Origin: Flavobacterium zhairuonense
GTDB lineage: Bacteria > Bacteroidota > Bacteroidia > Flavobacteriales > Flavobacteriaceae
Reading direction: 5' to 3'
Length of the DNA: 64,000 nucleotides
Assembly: GCF_004352915.1 (NCBI RefSeq)
Contig: NZ_SJSY01000076.1
Coordinates: 372,001-436,000, forward strand
A model generated the notes under the pieces. That model saw nothing but the letters and a program-made list of their open reading frames with translations. It was not told the origin of the DNA and searched no databases. The translations under genes were made by a program, and so were the position numbers. Of this stretch, positions 45,542-54,395 are shown one piece after another (the stretch's first letter is position 1; each line of letters starts with the position of its first letter).

Positions 45542-47110
45542 TCAAATCGGTATCGGCTCTACTTCTACTCTGCCAATTGGTCTGCGCCACAATTTGAAAA
45601 GCAGAATGATCAAAATAGGAAAAAAGCATATGGCAGACATTACAAAATAAATATCTTTGTAAGCCAATAATATTGAGGCTTGAGCGGTTTGATTTGAAAG
45701 ACTTTTTTCTGCTTTTTTCTGCGCCTCAGCATCTGATAATCCCATATATAAAAAATTTCTTTTGTAAGTTTCCAATTGATTTTCTGCCATTTTATTAACC
45801 TCTGTCAATTGCTGGCTTAGACCTGTTTTATGTTGAATATTCATATTTGTAATAAAAGTTCCGAGAATAGCGCTTCCAAGCAAAGACGCAAAAACAGCTT
45901 GTGAAATAATTCCGGTCATCATGCGCGATGTGCTCAAAATTGGAGGAACACCTTCTGAAATATAAAGCAAGGAAACAGGAAATAGAAACCCCATTCCTAA
46001 ACCTTTAAAAACAAGCGGTACAAAAAAATCAGTAGAATCAATTCCGGGGTAAAATCTAAAAAACAGAATCATATGATAAAATCCATAACATGCAAAACCA
46101 ATTACCCAAATAGTGGCCAAATAAATCCTTTTAAACAAAAGATACGTTGAAAGCGGAATCGAAATACATAATCCAAATAATATTGCCAAATGCGTCAAAG
46201 CGTTAAGTACTGGGTCAAAACCCAAAACATTTGTCATATATCCTGTTACAACACTCCCGGTGCCATTCATCACTCCGATATAAAACATCAAAAAAGCGCC
46301 AATGACAACATTTTTGTATTTATAAACATCTGGATTAATAATGGGATCAGAAGTAAAACGAACATGCAGCAGATAAATCCCAGCCATTATAAACAATAAT
46401 CCTATTGCCAAAACTACTTTAGGGTCGCTGAACCAATTTCTGGTTTGTCCTTCAGCACACAAAAAAAGAATTATCAGAAAAAATAAAAGCATAATAATCC
46501 AACCGCGCCAATCAAATTGAAAGACGTTTTTCATTGGAGCAACATCTGCTCTATAAAAAAACCAAGCCAGTAGAATGCAAATCAAGAAATTCACATTCAA
46601 AAAATAAATTCCAAAAGTCCAATTATGCAAACTTGTAAAATTTGTTCCCAAATATTGATAAAGATGCTGGCTTCCTTTTTGAATAAACTGCAGAATTCCA
46701 TACAATAAAGCCATATTAAATGCCGGATTGTATTTTATCAAAATAGGAACCATTGATGCAAATATTCCAATTACAGAAACAATCGCTAACAACGATCTAA
46801 AAAACACAAACCATTCAATAGTAGACACAAACAACAAAGCAGTATTGAAAATCAAAGACAGAAAACTCGCTGACAAAATCAAGGTTCGAACCTTGATTTG
46901 TTTTCCCAATTTTAGCCCCAAAGGCATAAAACCAAGCATAGCAAAAATGGGAATATAAATGGAGTATGTAAAAACAGTGGTCGATTCTCCAAAATGCCCC
47001 ATGATTTGCGAATTATCATAAGTTGTAACATTGAGGCCATTAAAAAAAGGAATGGTAAGGATATATAATCCTATTAGGGTAAAAACGCTTCCTTTTTTTC
47101 CTGCAAACAT
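45542..47110 (-). CDS. MFS multidrug exporter of the EmrB/DHA2 type
   Basis: A 522-residue inner-membrane protein with about 14 helices, the DHA2 pattern. The central and C-terminal halves include GTGSVVTGYMTNVLGF and LVFKGLGMGFLFPVSLLYIS, which contains the position of the export-type motif C, and a long loop (about 430-475) before the last helix. The start overlaps nothing and lies 3 bp after the adaptor gene. With the HlyD and TolC genes upstream it forms an EmrAB-TolC-type pump that drives drugs or other amphiphiles straight out of the cell by proton antiport. Substrate unknown. Confidence 0.85.
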   Translation of the reverse strand: MFAGKKGSVFTLIGLYILTIPFFNGLNVTTYDNSQIMGHFGESTTVFTYSIYIPIFAMLGFMPLGLKLGKQIKVRTLILSASFLSLIFNTALLFVSTIEWFVFFRSLLAIVSVIGIFASMVPILIKYNPAFNMALLYGILQFIQKGSQHLYQYLGTNFTSLHNWTFGIYFLNVNFLICILLAWFFYRADVAPMKNVFQFDWRGWIIMLLFFLIILFLCAEGQTRNWFSDPKVVLAIGLLFIMAGIYLLHVRFTSDPIINPDVYKYKNVVIGAFLMFYIGVMNGTGSVVTGYMTNVLGFDPVLNALTHLAILFGLCISIPLSTYLLFKRIYLATIWVIGFACYGFYHMILFFRFYPGIDSTDFFVPLVFKGLGMGFLFPVSLLYISEGVPPILSTSRMMTGIISQAVFASLLGSAILGTFITNMNIQHKTGLSQQLTEVNKMAENQLETYKRNFLYMGLSDAEAQKKAEKSLSNQTAQASILLAYKDIYFVMSAICFFPILIILLFKLWRRPIGRVEVEPIPI

Positions 47111-47113
47111 CTC

Positions 47114-48175
47114 TTATTTTTTTACGTCAACCGTCACATTCATTCCTGGTCTTACATCTTTCAAATCTTCGGCAGGAGTTTCAAACTCAATCTTTACGGG
47201 AATTCTTTGTGTGATTTTCACAAAATTCCCTGTAGAATTATCCGGCTCAACCATTGAAAATTTAGCGCCCGTTGCTGGAGAAAATCCAATTACTTTTCCT
47301 TTAAATTCTTTTCCGTCAAGGGCATCTATCGTAATAGTCACTTCTTGTCCGCTTTTGATTTTTTCAATTTGGGTTTCTTTGAAATTGGCAGAAATCCATA
47401 ATTTTTGATTCAAGACAATGGTCGCCACAGTTTGATTTGAATTGATTAATTCTCCAATCGACAAATTGCGCTCGCCTATATATCCATCTCCTGGTGCAAT
47501 AACACTGGTATATGATAATTGCAGTTTTGCTGCAGCTAAATCAGCTCTTTTTCTCGCAACTGTAGCTCTTGCTGCTTCAAGATTAATTGTACTTTGTTTG
47601 GTTACAGAACTGCTTGCTTCCAGATTTTTTTGGCCTGCCTTTACATATGCTTCTTCCGATTTTAATTTTGAAATTACTTGATCGTATTGATTTCGTGTCA
47701 CAGCCGAATCAGCATACATATTTTTAAATCGTTGATAATCTTTTTGTGCTTTTTCAAGGCTTGCCATATCTCCGGCAAGTTTTTCTTTTCCCGATGCCTG
47801 ATTTGACATCGATGTTGTAATGTTTTGTTCCAATGAATGAAGATTTCCTTCGGCGATAGCCAAATCAGCTTCCGCCTGATTTACTTTTATAATATATTCT
47901 GCATCATCTAAAACGACCAAAGTATCTCCCTTATGAACAAATTGATTGGATTCAAATCTGATTTCTTTAATATGTCCTGTAGCTCTTGCTGCAACATTGT
48001 TGATATAAGCTTCAACCTGAGCATTATTAGTGGTTTCATAAGTACTAAAGTCAAAAAACAAACTCAAAATCCATAAACCGCCGGCAATCAAAAAACCAAA
48101 AGACAGCACAGTAAGAATGGTATTTCTCTTTTTATCTTTTTGAATCGTTTCGTTTTGGACATTTGCTTCGCTCAT
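47114..48175 (-). CDS. HlyD/EmrA-family membrane fusion protein
   Basis: A 353-residue adaptor: cytoplasmic tail, one helix (about 18-37, TILTVLSFGFLIAGGLWILS), lipoyl half-motif (FESNQFVHKGDTLVVLDDAE), an alpha-hairpin (about 75-195), the second lipoyl half (YTSVIAPGDGYIGERNLSIG) and a beta-barrel domain. Length and order match EmrA. It is packed between the TolC gene (10 bp) and the MFS gene (3 bp). Confidence 0.88.
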   Translation of the reverse strand: MSEANVQNETIQKDKKRNTILTVLSFGFLIAGGLWILSLFFDFSTYETTNNAQVEAYINNVAARATGHIKEIRFESNQFVHKGDTLVVLDDAEYIIKVNQAEADLAIAEGNLHSLEQNITTSMSNQASGKEKLAGDMASLEKAQKDYQRFKNMYADSAVTRNQYDQVISKLKSEEAYVKAGQKNLEASSSVTKQSTINLEAARATVARKRADLAAAKLQLSYTSVIAPGDGYIGERNLSIGELINSNQTVATIVLNQKLWISANFKETQIEKIKSGQEVTITIDALDGKEFKGKVIGFSPATGAKFSMVEPDNSTGNFVKITQRIPVKIEFETPAEDLKDVRPGMNVTVDVKK

Positions 48176-48185
48176 ACTTTTTAAA

Positions 48186-49520
48186 TTAAAGTTTTCCCAT
48201 TGCGTATTGCAAAGAATAATATTGAATAATTAAATCTAAATTGGCATTAACCAATGAGATTCTGGAATTGTTCAGCTGCAGCTCAGCATCGACTATTTCG
48301 CTGATTAAGGCAAAATCATTGTCATACCTACTTTTTACGATTTTATAATTGCTCATTGAAAGCTCAACATCTTTCTTATACGTTTTGATATTTTCTTTAC
48401 TTTCTGCATATCTGACATAAGCATTTTTAACTTCTGTACTAATTTGGTCTTTTGTAACCTGAAGAGCTATATTACTTTTGTCGATTTCTAGTCTATCGCC
48501 CGAAATACGGTGTTTAAGATTGTAGAAACTCGAAACATCCCAATTCAATGAAACGCCCGCTGCCCAGTAATTCAGAATATTGACATAATTTGGCCATTGC
48601 GCGGGATATTCGGTATTCAAAATAAGATTAGCATTTATATTTGGCATAAAACCGCTTTTAGTCAAGCTCAAAGACGATTCAGACAATTTGATTTTTACTT
48701 CGGCACGTTTTATTTCTTCTCTATTTTGAAAAGCTTCAGCCAAACTTTCCTGCAGGTTTACATTTTCTGTCGGAAGCATGCTTTCTGTAACTATTGGCTT
48801 CAAAATGGTATTGGTTGGAAAACCAATTAAAATATCCAAATAATTGCTGATCAATTCTATGGTATTTGTGCTTCTAAAAACCGAAACCTTAAAATTCGAT
48901 TGCTGCAGTTCTGTTCTTAAAAGATCACTTTTTATATTCTGCCCATTATCTACACGTGATTTCAATTGTCTGATTCGCAAATCAGTATTGATGATGTTTT
49001 GTTTCGTTACTTCAATTTGCCTATACAGTTTTTCAAGTGTAAAATATTGTTCTGTAATGGCGTTTTTGACATCGGCTTCCGTCATTTTTACGGCCGATTG
49101 TTGCATTTGGCTTAAAAGTTCTTGTTGATCAATTCTCTTGTTAATGGCGCTTCCGTTGTAAATTGGCAACGATGATATGATATTGGCAAAAACCTGATGA
49201 TTATAATAATCTACCGAAATATTGCTTTCATAAAAACCTTCATAAATTTTAGGATCGCCTATATAGGTATATCCTCCGTTGACGCCAATTCGTGGCATTT
49301 TAGCAATTTTTGCCTGACTGACATTTTCATTGGCAATGGCTAAATCTGCATTTGCAATTTTAAGTTGGCGATTATTTTGAATTCCTAATGATATTGCTTC
49401 ATCAAGCTTAATTATTTTTGCCGATCCAATACTATCTTGTTGTGCAAAACTCAAATTGACACAACAACATATCAAAGCCAGAAACTTTAATTTTAAATCT
49501 TTTAATTGCCAATATCTCAT
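48186..49520 (-). CDS. TolC-family protein of the EmrAB-type pump
   Basis: A 444-residue outer-membrane channel subunit with signal sequence (LKDLKLKFLALICCCVNLSFAQ) and two OEP repeats of long helices (ISLGIQNNRQLKIANADLAI and the AYVRYAESKENIKTYKKDV region). It is the first gene of the efflux operon, with a perfect 22-bp palindrome 145 bp upstream that may be the operator. No local regulator gene is present, so the repressor must be encoded elsewhere or overlap with another system. Confidence 0.85.
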   Translation of the reverse strand: MRYWQLKDLKLKFLALICCCVNLSFAQQDSIGSAKIIKLDEAISLGIQNNRQLKIANADLAIANENVSQAKIAKMPRIGVNGGYTYIGDPKIYEGFYESNISVDYYNHQVFANIISSLPIYNGSAINKRIDQQELLSQMQQSAVKMTEADVKNAITEQYFTLEKLYRQIEVTKQNIINTDLRIRQLKSRVDNGQNIKSDLLRTELQQSNFKVSVFRSTNTIELISNYLDILIGFPTNTILKPIVTESMLPTENVNLQESLAEAFQNREEIKRAEVKIKLSESSLSLTKSGFMPNINANLILNTEYPAQWPNYVNILNYWAAGVSLNWDVSSFYNLKHRISGDRLEIDKSNIALQVTKDQISTEVKNAYVRYAESKENIKTYKKDVELSMSNYKIVKSRYDNDFALISEIVDAELQLNNSRISLVNANLDLIIQYYSLQYAMGKL

Positions 49521-49664
49521 TAAATTTTATGCGTTTAAATTTGTTTTTTGAGATTGCTTTTCTTGTCTTCAGAAGCGAGCTTTAAATATTCCGTCTTAGT
49601 TTTACTTTAGGCTTTTTTAAGAAATAAATTTAGAGAATTCTTAAAGAGAAAATTGCACGAACTT

Positions 49665-49686
49665 GTTCCATTTTATAAAATGGAAC
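49665..49686. promoter_or_regulatory. Operator-like perfect 22-bp palindrome, copy 2 (efflux / Omp85 intergenic)
   Basis: Half-site GTTCCATTTTA followed by its exact reverse complement. It lies in the divergent spacer between the efflux operon and the Omp85-type gene. Related sites lie at 22941-22962 and 56533-56554. Confidence 0.55.
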
Positions 49687-49778
49687 GTCTTAAACAGCCC
49701 TTAAGTTTCATGGAAAATAAATTGGTTTTAATTTAGTTGTCAAACAGTTGTCCACAACCACCTCATTTCTTAAATCAT

Positions 49779-50852
49779 ATGCAAAAGCCTTTCTTTATAA
49801 TACTTTTACTATTTTGTTTTTCCTGTACTTTGGCTCAAGAAAAACCGACAGACAGCACAAAGACTAAAACAGCTAAAACCAAGAATATTGATTTTAATGT
49901 AATGCCTTATATAAGTTACAATAGAACGTTGGATTTCATGTTTGGAGCAATCCCAATGATGATGTACAAAACGGATAAAACCGATACGATTTCGCCAAAA
50001 TCTTTGTCTGGGCTTACCGCAATTTATACCACAAACAAATCATATTTTATATGCTCTTTCAACAAATGGCATTTTAACGAAGACAAATGGCGTGCACAAT
50101 TGTTTCTTATGACTGGAAATCAAAATTCTCAATTTTTCATGGACGATTTTGATGCGCCTACTTTTTATGATTACAGCACCAAAACTACTTTAGTAAGTGT
50201 AAGTGTATTGCGAAAAATCTTCAAATCATTTTATGGCGGATTAGGTTATTCCTACGCACATTATGACACTGCTTATGAAGATGATATACAGCCAGCTTCT
50301 ACCTCACACACCAACGGACTGCAAACAATTTTGCTCTATGACACTCGAGATGCCATTTATTATCCTACGAAAGGAAATAAAATAAGAGCAAGATGGATTA
50401 GTTATCCCGAATGGTTTGGAAATGAAGTCAATGCAAATAAAATTATTTCCGAATATAATTCTTATTACTCTGTAAGAGATAAAAAAGATGTTGTAGCAGC
50501 TCGTTTTGCTGGCAAATTTGGATTGGGAAATATTTCTTTTGAACAGCAAGTAACAATTGGCAACGATGACATCAGGGGTTATTCTGAAGGAAAATATCGT
50601 GGTGATGGACTTATGGCAATACAAGGCGAATATCGATACAATTTTAGTAAAAGAATGGGTGCTGTAGGTTTTGCCGGCGTTGCAACAATTTATGGATCAG
50701 ATACACCTAGTTTTGATTGGAAATTATATCCAGGAGCTGGAGTTGGTTATCGATATAGGGCTTTTAAAAACGAAAAATTCAATGTTGGTTTAGATGGTGC
50801 AGTAGGAAAAGGTGATTGGGGAATTTATTTTAGAATTGGAGAGGCTTTCTAG
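49779..50852 (+). CDS. Omp85/BamA-superfamily barrel protein without POTRA domains
   Basis: A 357-residue protein from the ATG at 49779 (MQKPFFIILLLFCFSC); an in-frame TTG at 49737 would put 14 odd residues before the signal peptide. The body is a 16-strand-type barrel: LLYDTRDAIYYPTKGNKIRA is the surface-antigen D15 signature and DDIRGYSEGKYRGD carries the RGY (RGF-like) loop motif. The protein ends in Phe. There is no room for POTRA domains, so it is one of the short Omp85-like barrels found in Bacteroidota. Cargo or function unknown; divergent to the efflux operon. Confidence 0.8.
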   Translation: MQKPFFIILLLFCFSCTLAQEKPTDSTKTKTAKTKNIDFNVMPYISYNRTLDFMFGAIPMMMYKTDKTDTISPKSLSGLTAIYTTNKSYFICSFNKWHFNEDKWRAQLFLMTGNQNSQFFMDDFDAPTFYDYSTKTTLVSVSVLRKIFKSFYGGLGYSYAHYDTAYEDDIQPASTSHTNGLQTILLYDTRDAIYYPTKGNKIRARWISYPEWFGNEVNANKIISEYNSYYSVRDKKDVVAARFAGKFGLGNISFEQQVTIGNDDIRGYSEGKYRGDGLMAIQGEYRYNFSKRMGAVGFAGVATIYGSDTPSFDWKLYPGAGVGYRYRAFKNEKFNVGLDGAVGKGDWGIYFRIGEAF

Positions 50853-50855
50853 AAA

Positions 50856-51599
50856 TCAATGCGCCATATTTTCGTAAACAACGACACAAACTGAAACGAA
50901 AAAGCCAATAACAGTATAAACGCCAGCTGATTTTTGCCCATGTTCATAGGCTTCCGGAATCATTGAATTTGCCAACATCATCAATATCGCACCGCCAGCA
51001 AAAGCTTGGATAAATGAAAGCCATTTGCTTGAAGCATGACCAAAAAATGAGTATCCTCCCAAAGAAGCAAAAGCACATAAAACCGAAATAAATATCCAGA
51101 GCAGTATTATTTTTTTATTGCTCCAATTTCCTTCCTTCATCCCTGATGAACCAGCAATGGCTTCTGGAAGATTTGAAATAAAAACGGCGACAAGCATTGC
51201 AAGGCTTCCTGTCTGATATTTAAAAAAACCTAAACCTATAATTATCGATTCGGGAATTCCATCAAGAATAATGGCCAAAACCATTGGAACAATTAAATTT
51301 GATTCTTTTGGAGCTCCCAACTTCAAACGATTTTTAGTTCCAAAATGACTTATAAGCTTATCTGCTCCATAAAACAAGAGTGCGCCACCAAAAAAACCAA
51401 ACGTGGGATAATTAGTGCCTTTTCCAAGTTTTACGGCTTCAAAAATCAATTCATAAGAAATAGCAGAAATCAAAGTCCCTGCCCCGAAGCCCATAATTTT
51501 TCCGATAAGACGATTGCTTAAATTAAACCGAATAGCGATAATTCCGCCAAGAATCAAAGAAGATGTCGCTAATAAACCAAATAAAAAAGCCTCCAGCAT
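50856..51599 (-). CDS. ZIP-family metal transporter
   Basis: A 247-residue inner-membrane protein with eight helices. Helix IV contains ILDGIPESIIIGLGF (ZIP metal site: the usual H-N-x-P-E is D-G-I-P-E here) and helix V contains FISNLPEAIAGSSGM (N-L-P-E). The presence of both PE motifs and the length fit the ZIP/GufA group, although the first motif lacks its His and has Asp instead. The metal (zinc, iron or other) cannot be told. Convergent with the Omp85-type gene, 4 bp between their ends. Confidence 0.85.
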   Translation of the reverse strand: MLEAFLFGLLATSSLILGGIIAIRFNLSNRLIGKIMGFGAGTLISAISYELIFEAVKLGKGTNYPTFGFFGGALLFYGADKLISHFGTKNRLKLGAPKESNLIVPMVLAIILDGIPESIIIGLGFFKYQTGSLAMLVAVFISNLPEAIAGSSGMKEGNWSNKKIILLWIFISVLCAFASLGGYSFFGHASSKWLSFIQAFAGGAILMMLANSMIPEAYEHGQKSAGVYTVIGFFVSVCVVVYENMAH

Positions 51600-51740
51600 G
51601 GTAATTGTTTAAATTCAGGTTTCATTGATTTTAAAAGATAGCTCCATAGGTTTTATTAAACCCCTTGTAATAAAACCTACTCGGCCATCATTAACTAAAC
51701 CAATAATAAAAAACGAAACAAAGATTCTAACTTTTGCAAA

Positions 51741-51787
51741 TTGAGTATTGAGATGTTTTCTTGATAGCAAAACAACTCAATACTCAA
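51741..51787 (-). terminator. Long hairpin after the asparaginase gene
   Basis: 12-bp perfect stem TTGAGTATTGAG (51741-51752) / CTCAATACTCAA (51776-51787) with an inner GTTTT/AAAAC. It has no long T-run on the minus strand, so it may stabilise the 3' end as much as terminate. Confidence 0.55.
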
Positions 51788-51808
51788 CAATAATTTTTCA
51801 CAAAACTC

Positions 51809-52876
51809 TTAGTATTCCAAGAATATTTTTTGAAGTTCGTCTAGTTTTCGAGGTTTCAATAGAGCCACTGTCAATAAAATTCTGGCCTTTTGCGGATTTA
51901 ATCCATAAGATGCAATAAGTCCTAATTCATCATCATTGCATTCTACATTACGCCCAACGATACCTGTTGCAACACGTGTGCTTCGTACTACAATAATTCC
52001 TTTTTTGCTGGCTCTGGCGCAAGCATCAAGCGATGCTTTGTTCATGTTTCCGTTTCCTACCCCTGCAATTACGATTCCTTTAGCTCCTTTTTCGATAGAA
52101 GCGTCAATCAAATCTGGTTTCATATCCGCATCAGCATAAATAATATCTACACGAGGAAAAGAAGTAACGCCTTTTACATCAAATTCAGAAGTTTTTCCAA
52201 ACTTTTGATCTGGATAATGGTAAAAATCATTTACTCCGTAGGCTGTTGTTCCAATAAGTCCGCGAATTGGAGACATGAACGTCTGAACTGCAGTAGTGCT
52301 CACTTTTGTAAGCGATTGTGCAGAATGAATCCAATCATTCATAACCAAAAGCACCCCATGACCTTTAGCATTAGGATCTGCCGCAACTGCAATTGCATTG
52401 TACAAATTCAAAGGTCCATCGGCGCTTATGGCTGTCGAAGGGCGCATAGAGCCAACAAGAACTACAGGTTTATCTGTTTTTGCTACAAGATTTAAAAAAT
52501 AAGCAGTTTCCTCCATAGTATCTGTTCCGTGAGTAATTACAAAACCGTCAACATCTTTGCTGGAAGCCAATTCATTGATTCTGTTTGCTAATTTCAGCAT
52601 GATTTCAAAAGACATATCCTGAGATCCTACATTCGAAATTTGCTCGCCTTTGATGTCTGCCAGTTTCAATGCATCTGGAACTGCGTTTACCATTGCATCT
52701 ATAGTAACTTGACCAGAAGTATATCCTGATTGCACGCCACTTTTAGCTGCTCCGGCGATAGTACCTCCCGTTGCCAAAATAAGAACCTTAGGTTTTGCTT
52801 GTCCAAACATGCTGATGCTTAGTGACAACATCACCAAAAGAAGCATTTTTTTATAAAAATTTATATTTGATTTCAT
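51809..52876 (-). CDS. ansB: Exported type II L-asparaginase
   Basis: A 355-residue enzyme with a signal peptide (KKMLLLVMLSLSISMFGQ). The first catalytic motif is ILATGGTIAG (Thr39) and the second is VITHGTDTMEET (Thr117-Asp118). Length and signal fit the periplasmic high-affinity type II enzymes that hydrolyse L-asparagine to L-aspartate and ammonia. It lies 24 bp downstream of an aspartase gene that also encodes a signal peptide, so product and next substrate share a compartment. A hairpin follows. Confidence 0.93.
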   Translation of the reverse strand: MKSNINFYKKMLLLVMLSLSISMFGQAKPKVLILATGGTIAGAAKSGVQSGYTSGQVTIDAMVNAVPDALKLADIKGEQISNVGSQDMSFEIMLKLANRINELASSKDVDGFVITHGTDTMEETAYFLNLVAKTDKPVVLVGSMRPSTAISADGPLNLYNAIAVAADPNAKGHGVLLVMNDWIHSAQSLTKVSTTAVQTFMSPIRGLIGTTAYGVNDFYHYPDQKFGKTSEFDVKGVTSFPRVDIIYADADMKPDLIDASIEKGAKGIVIAGVGNGNMNKASLDACARASKKGIIVVRSTRVATGIVGRNVECNDDELGLIASYGLNPQKARILLTVALLKPRKLDELQKIFLEY

Positions 52877-52900
52877 GGTTTTTTACTTTTTAAGTTGATG

Positions 52901-54349
52901 TTATTTTTGTCCTGTCAAGGTTGCGGGATCAAGAAGTTTTTTAATTTGATCTTCAGTCAGCAATTTCTTTTCACGAATAAGCTCGAGAATTCCTTTATTA
53001 GTTTCAAGTGCTTCTTTAGCTAGTTCTGTTGTTTTTTCATATCCTAAAACTGGATTTAGAGCGGTAACAATACCTACACTTCTTTCCATATAATTGTTCA
53101 GGATATCTTTGTTTACAGTAATGCCTTCAATACAATTTTTTCTGAACAATGGAAAAGATTTAAAAAACAATCCTTGCGATTCCATCATTGCAATGGCTTC
53201 AATAGGCTCATAAGCATTTAACTGCAATAAACCTGAATGTGCCGCGAGTGTCACAGTTAGATCATTCCCCATTACTTTAAAGCAAAGCTGGTTCATAAGC
53301 TCTGGCATTACAGGATTCACTTTGCCCGGCATAATTGAAGATCCAGGCTGAAGTGCAGGCAAATTGATTTCAAAAATCCCTGTACGAGGTCCAGAAGTCA
53401 AAATAATAAGATCGCCGCTTATTTTAGAAACAGCAACCGCCATACTTTTTAGCGCTGATGAATAGAGCACAAATCCTTGTTGGCTGGTTGTAGCCGCAAT
53501 AAGATCCTTGCTCATTACAATTGGTTTTCCTGTAATTTTTGCCAAATGTGTCGCAACCTTTTCAGCATATCCTGGTGAAGCCGTAATTCCTGTTCCAATG
53601 GCAGTAGCTCCCATGTTTTGTTCGCATAAAAAGACTTCGACTTTGCGTAGCGTATTAACTTCGGCATCTAATTGATTTCCAAAAGCATGAAACTCCTGTC
53701 CTACCGTCATTGGAACTGCATCTTGTCCTTCAGTACGCCCCATTTTCAAAACATCTTTGAATTCATCTCCTTTTTTATGGAATGCTTTTGCAAGCAAATC
53801 GGCTTCTTTTACCAGTTTGTCATTATGAAGCAACAAAGCTACTTTTATAGCTGTTGGGTAAACATCATTTGTAGATTGCCCCATATTTAAATCGTCATGA
53901 GGTTCAATATATTGATATTCTCCTTTTTTATGTCCGCTCAATTCGAGGGCGATATTGGCAAGAACTTCATTAACATTCATATTTGCCGAAGTACCAGCTC
54001 CACCTTGGTATAAATCTACCAAAAACTGATCGTGATACTTGCCATCAATAACAGCTTGACACGCTTTTTCTATCGCTGCAAGTCGGTCTTTTTTTAGTCG
54101 GCCAACATCAGCATTTGCTCGAGCGGCTGCTAGTTTTACCATAGCAAAAGCCTTAACATAATCTGGGTAAAATTGTGTTGTCGTGCCACTGATCTGAAAA
54201 TTCTCTAATGCACGAGCTGTTTGAACTCCATAATATGCATTTGCAGGAATTTGTTTTTCGCCCAAAAGATCTTTTTCAGTTCTGGTTTGAGCGTTTAGAG
54301 AAGTAATACACAAACCGCACAGTATAATGTATTGTATTTTTGTATACAT
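52901..54349 (-). CDS. aspA: Aspartate ammonia-lyase with a signal peptide
   Basis: A 482-residue member of the fumarase/aspartase family. Conserved blocks are GGAGTSANMNVNEV (116-129), PHDDLNMGQSTND (150-162) and the SS loop GSSIMPGKVNP (336-346) with the catalytic Ser. It deaminates L-aspartate to fumarate and ammonia. The odd part is the N-terminus: MYTKIQYIILCGLCITSLNAQ is a good Sec signal, absent from E. coli AspA, and the aspartase homology starts right after it (TRTEKDLLGEKQIPANAYYG). I infer a periplasmic aspartase working with the asparaginase downstream and a dicarboxylate-type porin upstream (46 bp). Confidence 0.93.
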   Translation of the reverse strand: MYTKIQYIILCGLCITSLNAQTRTEKDLLGEKQIPANAYYGVQTARALENFQISGTTTQFYPDYVKAFAMVKLAAARANADVGRLKKDRLAAIEKACQAVIDGKYHDQFLVDLYQGGAGTSANMNVNEVLANIALELSGHKKGEYQYIEPHDDLNMGQSTNDVYPTAIKVALLLHNDKLVKEADLLAKAFHKKGDEFKDVLKMGRTEGQDAVPMTVGQEFHAFGNQLDAEVNTLRKVEVFLCEQNMGATAIGTGITASPGYAEKVATHLAKITGKPIVMSKDLIAATTSQQGFVLYSSALKSMAVAVSKISGDLIILTSGPRTGIFEINLPALQPGSSIMPGKVNPVMPELMNQLCFKVMGNDLTVTLAAHSGLLQLNAYEPIEAIAMMESQGLFFKSFPLFRKNCIEGITVNKDILNNYMERSVGIVTALNPVLGYEKTTELAKEALETNKGILELIREKKLLTEDQIKKLLDPATLTGQK

Positions 54350-54395
54350 ATTTTCTGTTTTTTTTGTTTTGATAACTTTTTACAGCTATCAACTA

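Noticed and set aside
52205..52495. 96-codon plus-strand frame opposite the asparaginase gene
   Set aside because: Antisense shadow of a strongly conserved enzyme; no signal, domain or promoter of its own.
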